Of a stretch of 48,079 bases of DNA, positions 1 through 8,603 are shown in pieces. Made by a program: the position numbers and the translations under genes. Positions within the stretch are counted from its first letter, which is position 1. Every line of letters begins with the position of its first letter. Origin of the DNA: Candidatus Sulfopaludibacter sp. SbA3 (GTDB lineage: Bacteria; Acidobacteriota; Terriglobia; Bryobacterales; Bryobacteraceae); contig CAMDED010000049.1 of assembly GCA_945893365.1 (NCBI GenBank), positions 1 to 48,079 of the forward strand. The letters are read 5' to 3'. Under the pieces are notes generated by a model. The model worked only from the letters and a program-made list of their open reading frames with translations, was not told the DNA's origin and did not search any database.

Positions 1-79
1 AGCCCACGTTGACCGGCGCGAAGCAGCTCACCAGGATTGCGCCCAGCAGGGCCGCGAGAGAAATCATTGCAGGGTTCAT
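1..79 (-). CDS. N-terminus of a membrane transporter (partial, runs off the left edge)
   Basis: Reading leftward from an ATG at 79 gives 26 residues beginning MNPAMISLAALLGAILV, one hydrophobic helix followed by SCFAPVNVG, with no stop before the window edge. The pattern (hydrophobic stretch, Ser-Cys, then Asn-Val-Gly) resembles the N-terminus of MatC-type dicarboxylate carriers, but too little is present to be sure. It is divergent from the PLP enzyme that starts at 106, with only 26 bases between the two starts. The reading frame and hydrophobicity are seen; the family is inferred from memory of MatC N-termini. Confidence 0.45.
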   Translation of the reverse strand, partial: MNPAMISLAALLGAILVSCFAPVNVG

Positions 80-96
80 TGCGCTCGGTATATACT
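67..96 (+). promoter_or_regulatory. Candidate sigma70 promoter for the PLP enzyme
   Basis: TTGCAG (67-72) and TATACT (91-96) are separated by 18 bases. Transcription would begin near 103, almost at the ATG at 106, so the message would be leaderless or nearly so. The site lies inside the start of the leftward transporter gene. It is a sequence match only. Confidence 0.35.
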
Positions 97-105
97 CGCA
101 CAACG

Positions 106-1233
106 ATGAACCTATTGGAAAAGCATGGCGTAAGGCGAGTGCTGAACGCTATCGGAACGCCTACGATCACGGGAGCCAACGTCGCTTCGCCCGAGGTGAT
201 CGCCGCCGCGAGCGAGGCGCTCGGCCTGAACGTGGAGATCGACGAATTGCAGCGGGCGGCCTCGCGGGTCATCGCAGCCGCCACGGGCGCGGAGGCAGGG
301 TGCGTCACGTCCTCCGCCGCTTCGGGAATCGCCATCGCGGTAGCCGCGTGCATGACGGGAAGCGACCTTGGCCGTATTGTGGAATTGCCTGAAACTGGCG
401 GCCTTCGGAATGAAGTGGTCCTCCAGCACGGCCACGACGTGAACTTCGGCGGGCGTATTTCGCAGATGGTCCGGCTGACCGGCGCGCGCGTCCTGCATAT
501 CGGAACGGCCAACCACTGCGACGCGTTTCACCTCCGGTCCGCGCTCAGCGACCGGACCGCGGCTATGCTGTTTGTCGTCAATGGCGCGGTACCGTCGAAC
601 GCGGATTTCCTGGCGCTCGAACGTTGCGTTGAGCTGACTGAAGCGCGCCGCGCTCCGGTTATTGTGGACGCGGCCGCCGAACCCGATGTCCGCCCTTTCC
701 TGCGCGCGGGGGCGGCGCTCGCCATCACCAGCGGCCACAAGTCGATGGGCGCCCCAACCTCCGGGATGATCTGCGGCCGCAAGCAGCTGATCCGCGCGTG
801 CTACCTGCAGAACTGGGGCATTGGCCGCGCGATGAAAGTCGGCAAGGAGGGAATCGCGGGTCTCATGGCGGCGGTTGAAAGGTGGACAGCGATCGATCTG
901 GACGCAGAGGAACGGCGGTACACGGCTCTTGCGGACATTATGCGCGAGAAATTGCAGGTGCGCGCTACGCCGAAGCCCTACCGTGTCGCCGTTCCCGCCC
1001 CGAATGCGCGCCGGGTGGCGAACGCGCTGCGCGAGAACGACCCGCCGGTCTGGGTGAACGGGGCTGCGGGCTCGTTTCTGGTGCTCGACCTCCGGGTGAT
1101 GAGCGCTGACGACGCTCGCGCTATCGCGGCCATTGTGGCGGAGCACTTGGACCACCCGCGGACGCCGAAGGAAGACGTCCCCTTCCACGATCTCTATTGG
1201 TCCGAGGAACGCCTGCTGCGGTGGCCGGACTGA
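106..1233 (+). CDS. SelA-like pyridoxal-phosphate-dependent enzyme
   Basis: A 375-residue protein of the fold-type I PLP superfamily, in the branch that holds L-seryl-tRNA(Sec) selenium transferase and D-glucosaminate-6-phosphate ammonia-lyase/DgaE-like enzymes. The N-terminus (LLEKHGVRRVLNAIGTPT) is the usual opening of that branch. Lys212 in SGHKSMGAPTSG is the expected Schiff-base lysine, and Asp188 in VIVDAAAE is the expected contact to the PLP nitrogen. An earlier in-frame codon exists at 37, but the ATG at 106 gives the family-like N-terminus. No other selenocysteine genes are nearby, so a catabolic lyase or aldolase-type role is likelier than selenium transfer. The next gene, 30 bases downstream, is a sugar-type oxidoreductase, which fits catabolism of a sugar acid or amino sugar. 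The substrate is unknown. Confidence 0.85.
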   Translation: MNLLEKHGVRRVLNAIGTPTITGANVASPEVIAAASEALGLNVEIDELQRAASRVIAAATGAEAGCVTSSAASGIAIAVAACMTGSDLGRIVELPETGGLRNEVVLQHGHDVNFGGRISQMVRLTGARVLHIGTANHCDAFHLRSALSDRTAAMLFVVNGAVPSNADFLALERCVELTEARRAPVIVDAAAEPDVRPFLRAGAALAITSGHKSMGAPTSGMICGRKQLIRACYLQNWGIGRAMKVGKEGIAGLMAAVERWTAIDLDAEERRYTALADIMREKLQVRATPKPYRVAVPAPNARRVANALRENDPPVWVNGAAGSFLVLDLRVMSADDARAIAAIVAEHLDHPRTPKEDVPFHDLYWSEERLLRWPD

Positions 1234-1263
1234 GGTAGAGTCAATTATTACGAGGGCCATACG

Positions 1264-2544
1264 ATGAGCGCGACGAGGCGGCAGTTTCTGGTGGGGGCGG
1301 CGACGGCGGCGGGCGCGCTCCAGGCACAGGAGTACCAGCGGAAGCTTCGCTTCGGATTCATCGGCGTCGGCAATCGAAGCCGCGCGCATGTCGGATCCAT
1401 CAAGACTCGGGCGAGCGAGAAGGCCGACGTTGAGATCGCGGCGATCTGCGACGTTTACAAGACCAACCTCGATAAGGCGAAGGAGCAGACGGGCGCGGCT
1501 TCCTACGAAGACTATCGCGACCTGATCGCCCGCAAGGATGTCGACGCCGTCGTCATCGCGACGCCCGATCACTGGCACGCGCGAATGACGATCGACTCCG
1601 TGCGCGCTGGCAAGGACGTCTACGTCGAGAAGCCGATGACGTATACGCTCGACGAAGCCCGCCAGGTGGCCGAAGCCGTGCGCGAAACCGGCCGGATCGT
1701 GCAGGTGGGCAATCAAGGGGCGTCGGAAGATCAGTTCCACATCGCAAAGGAGTGGATAGCCAAGGGCGCGATCGGCAAGTTGCTCTGGATGCACGCCGGT
1801 TTCAACCGCAATTCGACCGGCGGAGAGTGGAATTACCCGCTGCCGCCGGACGCGAACGAAAAGACGGTCAACTGGAAGATGTGGCTCGGGTCGCGGCCGG
1901 ACATTCCCTACAACACCGACGTCTTTCGCAATTGGCGCAAGTATTGGGATTACTCGGGCGGCATCGCGACCGATCTGTACTATCACAAGCTCGCCACGCT
2001 CATGATGGCGGCCGGCGCGCAGTTTCCGCTACGCGTGGCGGGAATGGGCGGAATCTACGTATTCAAGGGCGACCGCGAGGTGCCGGACACGTTCTTCGTC
2101 ACGGCGGATTTCCCCGGCGAGTACAGTCTGGTGCTCGATTCCTCCATGGGAAACCGCACGCCTTCACCGCTTGAGATTCGCGGCCACGAAGGGACCATCG
2201 AGTTGCATGGCGTCGCCGCGGGCGACCGGCCGGCGGAGCCCGAAAAATACGTCATCATCCGCGCCGAGCGCGAGTTCGAGGATAAGTTCAAGGCCGCGCA
2301 TGGAACCGCCGAGCTGCGCATTGAAGCGCGGCCGAGACCGAACCACATGGAGAATTTTCTGGAGTGCGTGCGTTCGAGGAAGCAGCCGAATTCCACAGTC
2401 GAGGACGGTTACCGCGCCATGGCGGTGATCGAACTCGCGCTGCGCTCCTACCGGGAGCAGAAGTTGATGGTGTTCGATCCGGAGAAGCGGGTGGTCATAC
2501 CGAATCCACCGCCCAGGCCGCAGCTGCCGGTCAGGATCGGCTAG
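1264..2544 (+). CDS. Exported Gfo/Idh/MocA-family oxidoreductase
   Basis: A 426-residue NAD(P)-dependent oxidoreductase of the glucose-fructose oxidoreductase/inositol dehydrogenase family. The N-terminus carries a Tat-like leader (SATRRQFLVGAATAAGALQA). It is followed by the Rossmann motif GFIGVGNRSR at about residue 31 and the family Glu-Lys-Pro motif at residues 122-124 (VYVEKPMTY). The region around residue 240 (DLYYHKLATLM) supplies the usual catalytic-domain histidine. The twin-arginine leader suggests export after folding with bound cofactor, common for this family in Acidobacteria and Planctomycetes. It follows the PLP enzyme by 30 bases and is probably co-transcribed. The sugar substrate cannot be told from the sequence. 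Confidence 0.9.
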   Translation: MSATRRQFLVGAATAAGALQAQEYQRKLRFGFIGVGNRSRAHVGSIKTRASEKADVEIAAICDVYKTNLDKAKEQTGAASYEDYRDLIARKDVDAVVIATPDHWHARMTIDSVRAGKDVYVEKPMTYTLDEARQVAEAVRETGRIVQVGNQGASEDQFHIAKEWIAKGAIGKLLWMHAGFNRNSTGGEWNYPLPPDANEKTVNWKMWLGSRPDIPYNTDVFRNWRKYWDYSGGIATDLYYHKLATLMMAAGAQFPLRVAGMGGIYVFKGDREVPDTFFVTADFPGEYSLVLDSSMGNRTPSPLEIRGHEGTIELHGVAAGDRPAEPEKYVIIRAEREFEDKFKAAHGTAELRIEARPRPNHMENFLECVRSRKQPNSTVEDGYRAMAVIELALRSYREQKLMVFDPEKRVVIPNPPPRPQLPVRIG

Positions 2545-2550
2545 TGGGAC

Positions 2551-2570
2551 CGGCCTGCCGGCCGTTCTTT
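2551..2570 (+). terminator. Weak hairpin with T-rich tail after the oxidoreductase
   Basis: CGGCC (2551-2555) pairs with GGCCG (2560-2564) across a four-base loop and is followed by TTCTTT. It lies just after the stop at 2544 and before the convergent cupin gene. A five-base stem is short, so this is only a candidate. Confidence 0.3.
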
Positions 2571-2595
2571 GAGCCGATGTTAGTCGGATCCGACG

Positions 2596-2955
2596 CTAGT
2601 CGCGATGCACGGTGTCCGGTGAGAAGGCGGGCAGGCAGACGGCGATATACTCCGCGCCGCTCTCGCCCGGAGTGCTGTAGCGCACCCATTCGCCGGCCTT
2701 CGTAATCACGGCTTGGCCGGCGGCAACGTCGAGGAATCCGCCCGTGTGCTCGACACGCAGAGAGCCCATCAGAACGACGGTGAATTCGTCGAATTCCGGT
2801 GTTTGCCCCGGCTCCACCCATCCGCCGGGGCTCCGCATGTGCGCCACGCTCGCGGCGGAGGTTCGCGAATTCACGTGGCCGATGTATTCGTCGATCCGTT
2901 TCGGTTTGTTTCCCGCGGATTCGATTCGAGTGGGCTGTGCGATCAGAGTCGGCAT
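2596..2955 (-). CDS. Small cupin-domain protein
   Basis: A 119-residue single-domain cupin. The first cupin motif region reads PGQTPEFDEFTVVLMGSLRV and the second part follows as DVAAGQAVITKAGEWVRYS. The pattern is closest to EutQ-like or small sugar-binding cupins with an acidic metal-ligand set rather than the full His set. The ATG at 2955 is chosen because the extension upstream to 3078 is basic, low-complexity sequence that overlaps the preceding gene. It starts 7 bases after the stop of the metallo-hydrolase gene, so the two form a leftward operon. Function is unknown. Confidence 0.75.
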   Translation of the reverse strand: MPTLIAQPTRIESAGNKPKRIDEYIGHVNSRTSAASVAHMRSPGGWVEPGQTPEFDEFTVVLMGSLRVEHTGGFLDVAAGQAVITKAGEWVRYSTPGESGAEYIAVCLPAFSPDTVHRD

Positions 2956-2962
2956 GATTTGT

Positions 2963-3811
2963 TTATGAGATTTCGTCCTCGGCGCTGAATTTTCCGTCGG
3001 CTTGCCTGACGCGCGCGAAGGCGACGTTTGCGTCATGCCCGAACCCGCAGAGCCAGTTTTCGCGGGCCGCCTGTTCAAGCAGCCGGGTCCGTGTCTCGAT
3101 GGTCTGGAGAGGGAAGAGATCGAATGCCGGAACCCACGTCGGAGTCACGTGGAACACTGTCGGGACCAGGTCGGAGAAGAAGCAGAAAGTTTCAGCCTCG
3201 GACTTCGCGGTGACCACCATCATGTCGCGATTGTGTCCCGCCGCCAAAGCGACGCTCACGCCAGGAACGATCTCGCGGTCGCCGTCGATCAGGACCATCT
3301 GTCCGGATTCCACGAGCGGGTCGTAGTTGGCGTCGATGTAACTCACGCTGTCGCGCGGATGCCTCTCGTGCGCGTGCTCCCATTCGGCGCGCCGTGTGTA
3401 GTAAGTCGCGCGCGGAAACGCCGCGCGGGCGGTTCCACCGGCTGGATCGAGGATTGTGTTCCCGCTGCAATGGTCCCAGTGAAGGTGGGTGTTGATGACG
3501 ATATCGATCGAATCCGGATCGACGCCGAAACCCGCGATCGTTTCAGAAAGCGGCGCGGACCGCGGAGGCATTTTCATGCGATCGCGTGCGCGCGCATCCA
3601 TCTTGTCGCCGCCCCCGGTTTCGACCAGCACCGTGTGTTCGCCTGTTTCGATGAGGTAGCAGTTGAGCCCAAGCGGGATGCGGTTCAGATCGTCGGGCGG
3701 GATCTTGCGGCCCCAAAGCGTACGCGGGACGACGCCGAACATGGCGCCGCCGTCCCAATGGTAAATACCGTCGCGAACGATCCGGACCTGGAGATCGCCG
3801 ACCTTAGTCAA
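2963..3811 (-). CDS. Metallo-beta-lactamase-fold hydrolase (lactonase-like)
   Basis: A 282-residue protein with the zinc-binding signature H-x-H-x-D-H at His109, His111, Asp113 and His114 (NTHLHWDHCSGN), a later His in AAGHNRDMM and a C-terminal His in GFGHDANVA. The signature and length match the AttM/AiiA-type N-acyl-homoserine lactonase and related MBL-fold hydrolases, but quorum quenching cannot be claimed without substrate data. No signal peptide is visible, so it is probably cytoplasmic. The start at 3811 is a TTG (LTKVGDLQVR), which gives the normal family N-terminus. The cupin gene follows 7 bases downstream. Confidence 0.88.
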   Translation of the reverse strand: MTKVGDLQVRIVRDGIYHWDGGAMFGVVPRTLWGRKIPPDDLNRIPLGLNCYLIETGEHTVLVETGGGDKMDARARDRMKMPPRSAPLSETIAGFGVDPDSIDIVINTHLHWDHCSGNTILDPAGGTARAAFPRATYYTRRAEWEHAHERHPRDSVSYIDANYDPLVESGQMVLIDGDREIVPGVSVALAAGHNRDMMVVTAKSEAETFCFFSDLVPTVFHVTPTWVPAFDLFPLQTIETRTRLLEQAARENWLCGFGHDANVAFARVRQADGKFSAEDEIS

Positions 3812-3835
3812 TTCCCAGCCTGACCATCCCCGAGC

Positions 3836-4099
3836 TTAGCCGCGCACCATTTTCTTGCCGCGCTCAAACAATTCCGCGGCGTCGTCGGCGATCTCGAGAC
3901 TCTTCTCGTAGATTTCCTTGCCGCGCTCGTAAACGTCCTTACCGGTATCGACGACGGCGTCGCGGCCCTCGGTGGTCTTCTTCACGATGATACGCCGGGT
4001 CTGCTTGCCCGGCTGAGGCGCGTAAAGCAGGGCAACCGCCGCGCCGACGGCAACCCCCGCGACAAACCACACTACCTTTCCGCTCGCGTCTTCAGCCAT
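3836..4099 (-). CDS. YtxH-like small membrane protein
   Basis: An 87-residue protein with one transmembrane helix (VVWFVAGVAVGAAVALLYAP) followed directly by PQPGKQTRR, the YtxH/GvpP-type signature. The rest is a charged amphipathic tail with repeated Tyr-Glu-(Arg/Lys) segments that probably forms helices. Such proteins are linked to envelope stress in other bacteria; here the role is inferred. The ATG at 4099 is supported by a strong ribosome-binding site, GGAGG, at 4107-4111 on the complementary strand. The longer frame to 4177 would overlap the glycosyltransferase end and is less likely. Confidence 0.8.
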   Translation of the reverse strand: MAEDASGKVVWFVAGVAVGAAVALLYAPQPGKQTRRIIVKKTTEGRDAVVDTGKDVYERGKEIYEKSLEIADDAAELFERGKKMVRG

Positions 4100-4145
4100 A
4101 TAAATTCCTCCAAGCACATTGTACCGCGCGAGGATTGCTTCGTCT

Positions 4146-5258
4146 CTACCGCTCCCACTGAACGCCACGGAGCACATACGAGCGGCGCTTGAGATCGCCG
4201 CCGATCGCCGCCTTGCTCGCCAGTAGAGTCAGGTGAATGGCCTCACTCGACTGGAACGGCGCACGCACTTCGAAATCGCCGCGCGGGAGCGCCGCTTCGG
4301 CTAGCGTTTCGCCGCTCGACTCGACGCGCAGGCGCTGCCCCCGCAGCGTCCGGAGCTCGGCCGGCATGGTCCCCCTCACTACGATCCGGCCGCCCCCTGG
4401 AGGAAGCATGAAGCGCACCCGAGGCGCGGCCCAGCCGTCGGAATGCCAGCCTTGCTGCGTCACCGCCAGCCAGCCGAAATGGGCAACGACTCTCGCCGCG
4501 CTACGAAGCCATCCGGGCATCCCGGCCTGCCACGAATCGAGTCCATAGGCGATGTAGCCGGGCGGAAAGCGCATCCCCGTGTGCTTTCGCAGAATGCGCC
4601 CTAATTCCCGGATTCGCGCCGGACCGCCCATGGATGTCTTCGCCTCCGGATACACGCGCAACGAGCCCATGTACTCCGGAATATACTCCAGACCAAACCT
4701 CAGACCCAATCGGATCAGAAGATCCCAGTCCAATCCGTAGTGCAGATCCTCGTCGAGATACCCTACCGCTTCGACAGCGCTCTTTCGAAAGTAGGCGGTC
4801 TGCTGCAGTACGTAATCGGAAAGGTAAACCAGTTTCCAAAGATTGAACGGCTCGGTATAGGGGAACCGGCGCACGATCGCACCGGACTCATCGATCTGGT
4901 AACCCTCACCGTACACCGCGCCCGTTTCGGGCCGCGCCTTGAAGGCTTCAACCGCATGGCTCACCGCTCCGGGCAGAATCACGTCGTCGGAATTCAGCCA
5001 GGAAACAATCTCCCCTTTCGCCATCCGAAACCCCTTGTTGATCGCGTTCGACTGGCCTCTGTCGGGCTCCGTAATCCACTTCAGACGGCTGCCGAACGCG
5101 GTGGCGATGGCGGCGGTGGAGTCGGTGGACCCTCCGTCCATCACGATATACTCCAGGTGCGGATAGTCCTGGGACAGCACGCTTTCGATCGTGGCGCGGA
5201 TGAACCGTCCCTGATTGAGCGAAGGGGTGACGATGGTGACTATCGGTCCGCTTGCCAC
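4146..5258 (-). CDS. Family 2 glycosyltransferase with C-terminal beta-rich domain
   Basis: A 370-residue protein. Residues 1-240 form a GT-A fold: VTIVTPSLNQGRFI at the N-terminus, IVMDGGSTDST for nucleotide-sugar binding and the metal-binding NSDDVILPG. After about residue 260 comes a hydrophobic and then a beta-rich module (GWAAPRVRFMLPPGGGRIVV to RSYVLRGVQWER) that is not part of the transferase fold. The start is the GTG at 5258, because the longer frame up to 5528 reads out-of-frame sequence of the upstream gene. The start overlaps the end of the preceding glycosyltransferase by 19 bases, so translation is probably coupled. It likely decorates a surface polysaccharide or a small product; the acceptor is unknown. 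Confidence 0.88.
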   Translation of the reverse strand: MASGPIVTIVTPSLNQGRFIRATIESVLSQDYPHLEYIVMDGGSTDSTAAIATAFGSRLKWITEPDRGQSNAINKGFRMAKGEIVSWLNSDDVILPGAVSHAVEAFKARPETGAVYGEGYQIDESGAIVRRFPYTEPFNLWKLVYLSDYVLQQTAYFRKSAVEAVGYLDEDLHYGLDWDLLIRLGLRFGLEYIPEYMGSLRVYPEAKTSMGGPARIRELGRILRKHTGMRFPPGYIAYGLDSWQAGMPGWLRSAARVVAHFGWLAVTQQGWHSDGWAAPRVRFMLPPGGGRIVVRGTMPAELRTLRGQRLRVESSGETLAEAALPRGDFEVRAPFQSSEAIHLTLLASKAAIGGDLKRRSYVLRGVQWER

Positions 5259-6109
5259 TCGACCCCTTTGCGCCGGAAATCCGCCCAGAACCGGAGAAGA
5301 TGCCGCGGATTCTCGATCGAACCGAGGAGCAGACTGAGCGCTACGTTCCCTGCAGAGGGCGGCGCGAGTCCCCTTGCGCGCGCCTGACCATCGAGCAGCA
5401 GCGCCGAGTACCCGTAGATCCACTCGATCGGAACGTATCCATAATGCGTCTTCAGCACCTGAAAGATCTCGCGGTAAACCTGCTTTGTCCGGGACACCGT
5501 CTTCGCGCCCGGATGCAGGCGGGAACACGCCAGATAGCGATCGATCTTTCGAAGCGGGCGGCGTTTGGCGACGCGAATCCAGAGGTCATAGTCCAGGGCG
5601 AAACGAAGTTCGGAGTTCAGCAATCCGGCATCGCGAAAAACGTCACTCCGCAGGAAACAGGCTGGCTGGCAGATGTAACACTGCGATTCAAACCTTTTGG
5701 GATCATAAGGTTGCGTGGGATACCGCCCCAGAATCGCTCCATCTTCCGCTATGTGATGCGCTTCGCCGTACACCGCTCCAGCCGTCGGGTCCTCATTGAA
5801 CGCCTCGACGGCTGCACGGACCGCCCCAGGGTAATAGTAGTCGTCGGCGTTGAGGAATCCGAAAATCGAACCGCTGGCCGTCAGGAAGCCACGATTCACA
5901 GCATCGGCCTGTCCGCCGTCCGGCCCCGATACGTAGCGCAGCCGTCCTGCGTATTCCTTCAGCACATCCACGCTGCCATCGGTCGAGCCGCCGTCGATCA
6001 CGATGTACTCGATAGCAGGGTAATCCTGGACAAGGACGCTCTCGACCGCCTGGCGAAGGAACGGGGCCATGTTGTAGGATGGCGTGACGATGCTCACGAT
6101 CGGCGTCAT
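5240..6109 (-). CDS. Family 2 glycosyltransferase
   Basis: A 289-residue GT-A fold enzyme beginning MTPIVSIVTPSYNMAPFLRQ, with YIVIDGGSTDGSVDV and the acidic metal site FLNADDYYYPG at about residue 100. No membrane helices are present, so it is a cytoplasmic or membrane-associated transferase. It is closely similar in plan to the next gene, with which it overlaps by 19 bases, suggesting an old duplication. It is divergent from the radical SAM operon that starts at 6202, with 92 bases between them, so the two units may share regulation. Confidence 0.9.
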   Translation of the reverse strand: MTPIVSIVTPSYNMAPFLRQAVESVLVQDYPAIEYIVIDGGSTDGSVDVLKEYAGRLRYVSGPDGGQADAVNRGFLTASGSIFGFLNADDYYYPGAVRAAVEAFNEDPTAGAVYGEAHHIAEDGAILGRYPTQPYDPKRFESQCYICQPACFLRSDVFRDAGLLNSELRFALDYDLWIRVAKRRPLRKIDRYLACSRLHPGAKTVSRTKQVYREIFQVLKTHYGYVPIEWIYGYSALLLDGQARARGLAPPSAGNVALSLLLGSIENPRHLLRFWADFRRKGVEWQADR

Positions 6110-6201
6110 TCGGCTGTAATAGTCCCCATCCGGCCTCTAAATTGCCCCAACCGGCCCTAATCGGGTGCAACTGGAGGACCGGTATGGTGTAATCATTTAC
6201 T

Positions 6202-7224
6202 ATGCCAGATAGGGCGACCGTTGTCAGACGCAAGCTCAAAGCCTTCGAACGGCGCGCACGTGAGCTTCGGATGATCGCAAAGGGCCTGGCTTCCACCAGC
6301 CACCCCGTCCTGGCGCATATCATTCCCACCCGCCGCTGCAACCTTTCCTGCGCCTATTGCAACGAATACGACGACTATTCGAAACCGGTTTCGACCCACA
6401 CGATGTTCGAACGTGTAGACGCCCTGGCGAAACTCGGCACCACCGTCATCACAATCAGCGGCGGCGAACCGCTCCTCCATCCGGACCTCGACCGCATCAT
6501 CCAACGCGCGCGGCATCACGGCATGATCGCCGGAATGATCACCAACGGCTATCTTCTGACGGCCGAACGCATTCGCGGTCTGAACAACGCCGGGCTCGAC
6601 CACATGCAAATCAGCATCGATAACGTGATGCCGGACGACGTGTCGAAGAAGAGTCTGAAGGTGCTCGACAAGAAGCTGCAACTGCTCGCCGAACACGCCG
6701 AGTTTCACGTCAATATCAACTCCGTGGTCGGCGGCGGCATCCGGAATCCGCATGATGCCGTCACCGTGGGCAAGCGCGCGGTCGAACTCGGCTTCACATC
6801 GACGGTCGGCATCATTCACGATGGCGGCGGCCAACTCCAGCCCCTCAAGCCGGAGGAGCGCGAAGTGTACGCCCAAATGAAGACCATGGGCAACGCGAGC
6901 TACGCGCAGATCACCTACTTCCAGGACAACATCGCCCTGGGAAAAACCAACGAGTGGAGATGCCGCGCCGGCGCCCGCTACCTGTATATCTGCGAAGACG
7001 GCCTCGTGCATTACTGCTCGCAGCAGCGCGGTTATCCGGGAAAGCCGCTTTCCGAGTACACCGTGGAGGATATCCGCCGCGAGTATCTCACCGCCAAATC
7101 CTGCGCGCCGCGATGCACCGTTGCCTGCGTGCATCAGACTTCCTACGTCGACTTCTGGCGCGACCCGCAGACATTGAACGCCCGCGCCGGGGCCGAAGCG
7201 GCCGGTCTGGTTCGAATTAAATAA
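6202..7224 (+). CDS. Radical SAM protein with SPASM-like C-terminal Cys cluster
   Basis: A 340-residue radical SAM enzyme. Cys46, Cys50 and Cys53 in [16 protein letters not shown] bind the S-adenosylmethionine iron-sulfur cluster. Gly-Gly-Glu-Pro follows in [12 protein letters not shown]. The C-terminal 90 residues hold at least six further cysteines ([30 protein letters not shown]), the spacing expected of an auxiliary iron-sulfur site as in SPASM/twitch proteins that modify peptides or link carbons. The C-terminal region also looks like the donor-reading domain of such enzymes. It is the first gene of a rightward unit with the CCAEP-tail radical SAM protein and the ATP-grasp protein. The substrate is unknown; a peptide or amino-acid-derived product is an inference from the neighbours. 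Confidence 0.88.
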   Translation: MPDRATVVRRKLKAFERRARELRMIAKGLASTSHPVLAHIIPTRRCNLSCAYCNEYDDYSKPVSTHTMFERVDALAKLGTTVITISGGEPLLHPDLDRIIQRARHHGMIAGMITNGYLLTAERIRGLNNAGLDHMQISIDNVMPDDVSKKSLKVLDKKLQLLAEHAEFHVNINSVVGGGIRNPHDAVTVGKRAVELGFTSTVGIIHDGGGQLQPLKPEEREVYAQMKTMGNASYAQITYFQDNIALGKTNEWRCRAGARYLYICEDGLVHYCSQQRGYPGKPLSEYTVEDIRREYLTAKSCAPRCTVACVHQTSYVDFWRDPQTLNARAGAEAAGLVRIK

Positions 7225-7273
7225 GTTCAGATAAAATAAACTCAGACCGGCAAACGGCCGCCGGCGTCACTCC

Positions 7274-8602
7274 TTGAAAGCGCTTCTCATCTCGACCTAC
7301 GACTTGGGCCACCAGCCTTTCGGTCTCGCCTCGCCCGCGGCGTGGTTGCGCGCGCGCGGCCACGATGTCGTCTGTGCCGACCTGTCCCGAAGCCCGCTCC
7401 CCCGCGATGCCGTGCGCGCGGCGGACCTCGTGGCATTTCATCTCCCCATGCACACGGCCACGCGCCTCGCTCTGCCCGTCGCGGCTGCCGTGCGTGCGCT
7501 CAACCCCGCCGCGCGCTTGTGCGGATATGGTCTTTACGCGCCCATGAATGAGGCGCTGCTTCGCGCCAACGGCTTCGAATCGATTCTCGGCGGCGAATTC
7601 GAAAAGGAGCTGGCGGACCTCGCCGACGGAGCGGCGGGCGGTTCGTTCGTGTCGCTCGACCGGTTGCGGTTTCTGACGCCGGACCGCACCGCCCTGCCCC
7701 CTCTTTCCCGCTACGCCGGGCTGCTGTGGAACGGCGAGCGCCGCGTCGTGGGTTACACGGAGGCCAGCCGCGGCTGCAAACATCTGTGCCGCCATTGCCC
7801 CATCGTCCCCGTATACAAGGGCGTGTTTCGCGTCGTTCAGCGGGACGTCGTGCTTGAGGACATCCGCCGTCAGGTCGCCGCGGGCGCACAGCACATTACC
7901 TTCGGCGATCCCGATTTCTTCAATGGCGTCGGCCATGCGATGGACTTGGTGGAAGCGCTGCACGAAGAGCATCCGAGTGTGACCTACGACGCCGTCGTCA
8001 AGATTGAGCACTTACTTCAGCACGCGAAGCATCTTCCGCGCCTCGTGTCGACAGGGTGCCTGTTCGTCACAAGCGCCGTCGAATCCGTCGATGACGACAT
8101 TCTCGAGCGCCTTCTGAAAGGCCATACCCGCAGCGATTTCGTCGAAGCGGTGCGGCTCACGCGCGAGGTGGGTCTCACGCTCGCCCCAACCTTTGTCGCG
8201 TTCACGCCCTGGACCACGCGCGAGGGCTACAACGACTTGCTGCGCACCGTGGCCGAGCTCGGATTGGTCGAAAACGTTTCGCCCATCCAGTTTGCCATCC
8301 GCCTGCTGATACCCCAGGGGTCGGCGCTTCTCGATCTGGAAGAAGTGCGCTCGCTCGTCGGGCCTTTCGAGCCGGAGGCGATCAGCTATCCGTGGAAGCA
8401 TCCGGACCCGGAAATGGACCGCCTCTGCCGCGGTCTCCAGGAGTTGATCAAGGTCGAGGAGCGCGCCGGGTCGTCGCGCCGCGCCATCTTCGCGAAGATC
8501 GCCCCGGATCTTGAACTGCCTGCCGGCGCCGCCATCCCTCACATGACGGAGCCGTGGTACTGTTGCGCCGAACCCACCGAAGACCAGGTTGCGCTTCTCT
8601 GA
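7274..8602 (+). CDS. CUAEP/CCAEP-tail-type radical SAM protein (Cys form)
   Basis: A 442-residue protein. Residues 1-130 resemble a cobalamin-binding Rossmann domain (KALLISTYDLGHQPFG), but the usual Asp-x-His-x-x-Gly loop is not intact. The radical SAM cluster motif is Cys168-x3-Cys172-x2-Cys175 in RGCKHLCRHCP. The extreme C-terminus reads EPWYCCAEPTEDQVALL, which I recognise as the tail of the CUAEP/CCAEP-tail radical SAM family, some members of which carry selenocysteine at the second tail position. Here the two codons are TGT TGC, so this is the all-cysteine version. The start at 7274 is TTG, 49 bases after the preceding gene. The ATP-grasp gene begins one base after the stop. The reaction is not known to me. 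Confidence 0.82.
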   Translation: MKALLISTYDLGHQPFGLASPAAWLRARGHDVVCADLSRSPLPRDAVRAADLVAFHLPMHTATRLALPVAAAVRALNPAARLCGYGLYAPMNEALLRANGFESILGGEFEKELADLADGAAGGSFVSLDRLRFLTPDRTALPPLSRYAGLLWNGERRVVGYTEASRGCKHLCRHCPIVPVYKGVFRVVQRDVVLEDIRRQVAAGAQHITFGDPDFFNGVGHAMDLVEALHEEHPSVTYDAVVKIEHLLQHAKHLPRLVSTGCLFVTSAVESVDDDILERLLKGHTRSDFVEAVRLTREVGLTLAPTFVAFTPWTTREGYNDLLRTVAELGLVENVSPIQFAIRLLIPQGSALLDLEEVRSLVGPFEPEAISYPWKHPDPEMDRLCRGLQELIKVEERAGSSRRAIFAKIAPDLELPAGAAIPHMTEPWYCCAEPTEDQVALL

Positions 8603-8603
8603 G

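Noticed and set aside
106-1233. True selenium transferase SelA
   Set aside because: Only the fold branch matches; no SelB, SelD or tRNA-Sec is nearby, and the size is below typical SelA.
112-1986. A long leftward open frame (624 residues)
   Set aside because: It is antisense to two well-supported genes and its translation is Arg/His-rich without motifs; high G+C content opens such frames.
2963-3811. Quorum-quenching AHL lactonase called by name
   Set aside because: The zinc motif is shared by many MBL-fold enzymes; substrate cannot be read from it.
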